DNA from: Lachnospiraceae bacterium
Lineage (GTDB): Bacteria; Bacillota; Clostridia; Lachnospirales; Lachnospiraceae
Direction of reading: 5' to 3'
NCBI GenBank assembly: GCA_015057555.1
Contig: SVEC01000008.1
Coordinates: 41,758 to 105,757, forward strand
Length of the DNA: 64,000 nucleotides
Shown: piece after piece, positions 62,994 to 64,000 of the stretch
Position numbering within the stretch: position 1 is the first letter of the stretch
Layout of the letters: every line of letters starts with the position of its first letter
Position numbers and translations under genes: made by a program
The notes under the pieces: generated by a model
The model's database searches: none
The model's input: only the letters and a program-made list of their open reading frames with translations
Told to the model about the DNA's origin: nothing

Positions 62994-63002
62994 TGATATA
63001 AT
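62994..63002 (+). promoter_or_regulatory. Extended -10 promoter (TGnTATAAT) for element C/lipoprotein transcript
   Basis: TGTGATATAATACGCG just upstream of structured element C. Confidence 0.5.
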
Positions 63003-63013
63003 ACGCGTTAAGC

Positions 63014-63145
63014 AATGAGCGTTGCACAAAAAACTAATAGCCATCTGCATAAGCTTGCTTACACGCAGATGCGATGTTAGTTTTTTGTATAGGGAGAATG
63101 CCCGCGACCGACTGGCGTAGCCAGGAGGTCCACAATGCGAATGTT
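63014..63145 (+). ncRNA. Type-2 structured element, copy C (5' leader of lipoprotein gene)
   Basis: ACAAAAAACTAA/TTAGTTTTTTGT 12-bp stem with inner ATCTGC/GCAGAT; GGG-AGAAT-GCCC; ACCGACTGGC-gta-GCCAGGAGGT; core shared with element E. Confidence 0.7.
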
Positions 63146-63218
63146 TCATTATACATGGAAAGGATTATATTATGGCAAGATTTTTGAAAAAACTTACTAT
63201 TTTTACACTATGCTTTAG
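63135..63218 (+). CDS. Candidate leader ORF (27 aa) overlapping the lipoprotein start out of frame
   Basis: AGGAGGT-N5-ATG then MRMFHYTWKGLYYGKIFEKTYYFYTML*. Confidence 0.35.
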   Translation: MRMFHYTWKGLYYGKIFEKTYYFYTML

Positions 63219-63858
63219 TATGCTTTTTTCCCTTACTGCCTGTGGCGCAGATATGGAAAAGGTTTACCAAAGCTATATAAAGAGCTTAATAGCTATAAAT
63301 TACATGGGTTCCACCGAGGATTACATCAAGGCATCTGGTGCATCTCAGGAGGAAGCAGATAACCTATATCAGGCCAACCTAGAGTACTTAGCTGACAATA
63401 TCATTACATATTATGGCATCACAATCACAGATGCTCCCGAGCTAAAACAGGATTACATAGAGCTGGCAAAGCTCATTTATAGCAAATGCAACTACACCGT
63501 TTCAAAAGCCAGAAAGGATGGTAGCGTTTATCTTGTAGATGTAACCATCTATCCTATGGACTTATTTGCCCAGACAGCTCCTGAGGTTGCCACCTACGTA
63601 GAAACCTTCAACCAGGGTGTAAAGGATGGCTTATACGATGACTACACCCTTACCCAATATGAGACTGAGTTCTCCAAGGGCATGGTTGAAATTCTCACCA
63701 ACGGTGCAATCAATATGACCTACTGCGAACCAGTTACAATTACCGTAGAAATCATAGAGGACGACAATAACTACTACATCAGCGACCGCGATTTCCTTCG
63801 CATCGATGCCGCCATGATAGCAGCATCCATCCCAGAGCCTGCGACTACTGAGGAGTGA
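63172..63858 (+). CDS. Putative lipoprotein
   Basis: Signal peptide with lipobox FSLTAC; RBS AAAGGA. Confidence 0.8.
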   Translation: MARFLKKLTIFTLCFSMLFSLTACGADMEKVYQSYIKSLIAINYMGSTEDYIKASGASQEEADNLYQANLEYLADNIITYYGITITDAPELKQDYIELAKLIYSKCNYTVSKARKDGSVYLVDVTIYPMDLFAQTAPEVATYVETFNQGVKDGLYDDYTLTQYETEFSKGMVEILTNGAINMTYCEPVTITVEIIEDDNNYYISDRDFLRIDAAMIAASIPEPATTEE

Positions 63859-63893
63859 ATAAATTTCATTATGAGAAGTTAGAGCGAAAGTTT

Positions 63894-63928
63894 AACCCAT
63901 GGTACATAGCTTATGTGCCATGGGTTTT
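63894..63928 (+). terminator. Intrinsic terminator downstream of lipoprotein gene
   Basis: AACCCATGGTACATA-gct-TATGTGCCATGGGTTTT. Confidence 0.85.
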
Positions 63929-63946
63929 CTTATGGTACGCTTAGAT

Positions 63947-64000
63947 AAGGGAGCGTTGCAACTTAATCTCCCGGTCTGTCTAGGGATTAGTCTTCGCCGA
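63947..64000 (+). ncRNA. Type-1 structured element, partial copy D (cut by right edge)
   Basis: CCGGTCTGTCTAGGG-A-TTAGTC-TTC-GCCGA matches the copy B layout (AGGG-A-N6-TTC-GCTGA). Confidence 0.6.

Noticed and set aside
62937-63149. 70-aa minus-strand ORF MKHSHCGPPGYASRSRAF...
   Set aside because: Spans the palindromic leader element C and its promoter; sequence looks like non-coding translation.

Overview
AT-rich Firmicutes chromosome segment; gene content and order fit a motile Lachnospiraceae-type Clostridia (inferred from protein content only). Left to right: 3' part of a secreted GH5 glucanase with C-terminal ChW repeats (cut by the left edge and missing from the ORF track); an HTH gene; a tmk-yaaR-holB-yaaT(ricT)-trmN6-rsmI block; the F1Fo ATP synthase operon; Sua5/YrdC; rpiB-like; a ~25 kb flagellin-glycosylation island (complete PseB/C/H/G/I/F pseudaminic-acid set, Maf, plus LuxC/LuxE/ACP/AMP-ligase, split transketolase, pyruvyltransferase and FkbM); then the late flagellar locus (hag, fliS, fliD, flaG, csrA, fliW, flgL, two flgK, flgN, flgM, yvyF, comFC, recD2, flgJ, flgG, flgF, mreB/mbl), a sensor protein, a DivIVA-like coiled coil and a lipoprotein. 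The most interesting unexplained signal is a set of dispersed, highly structured intergenic elements. Type 1 has copies at 15869-15996(+) and 46193-46313(-), and a third cut by the right edge at ~63947-64000(+). It has three near-identical sequence blocks in fixed order (GACCTGCCTAGGG / CGCTGACACTA-NN-ACGGTCAGCT / ACCCTGTCGCGG) separated by covarying stems and closed by terminal stems of different sequence. Type 2 has copies at ~63014-63145(+) and 57280-57425(-). It is a long hairpin followed by ACCGACT-[covarying hairpin]-AGGAGGT, where a consensus Shine-Dalgarno is sequestered and followed 5-6 nt later by the ATG of a tiny ORF. I do not recognise either as a named RNA family. All statements come from reading the sequence; no database search was run.
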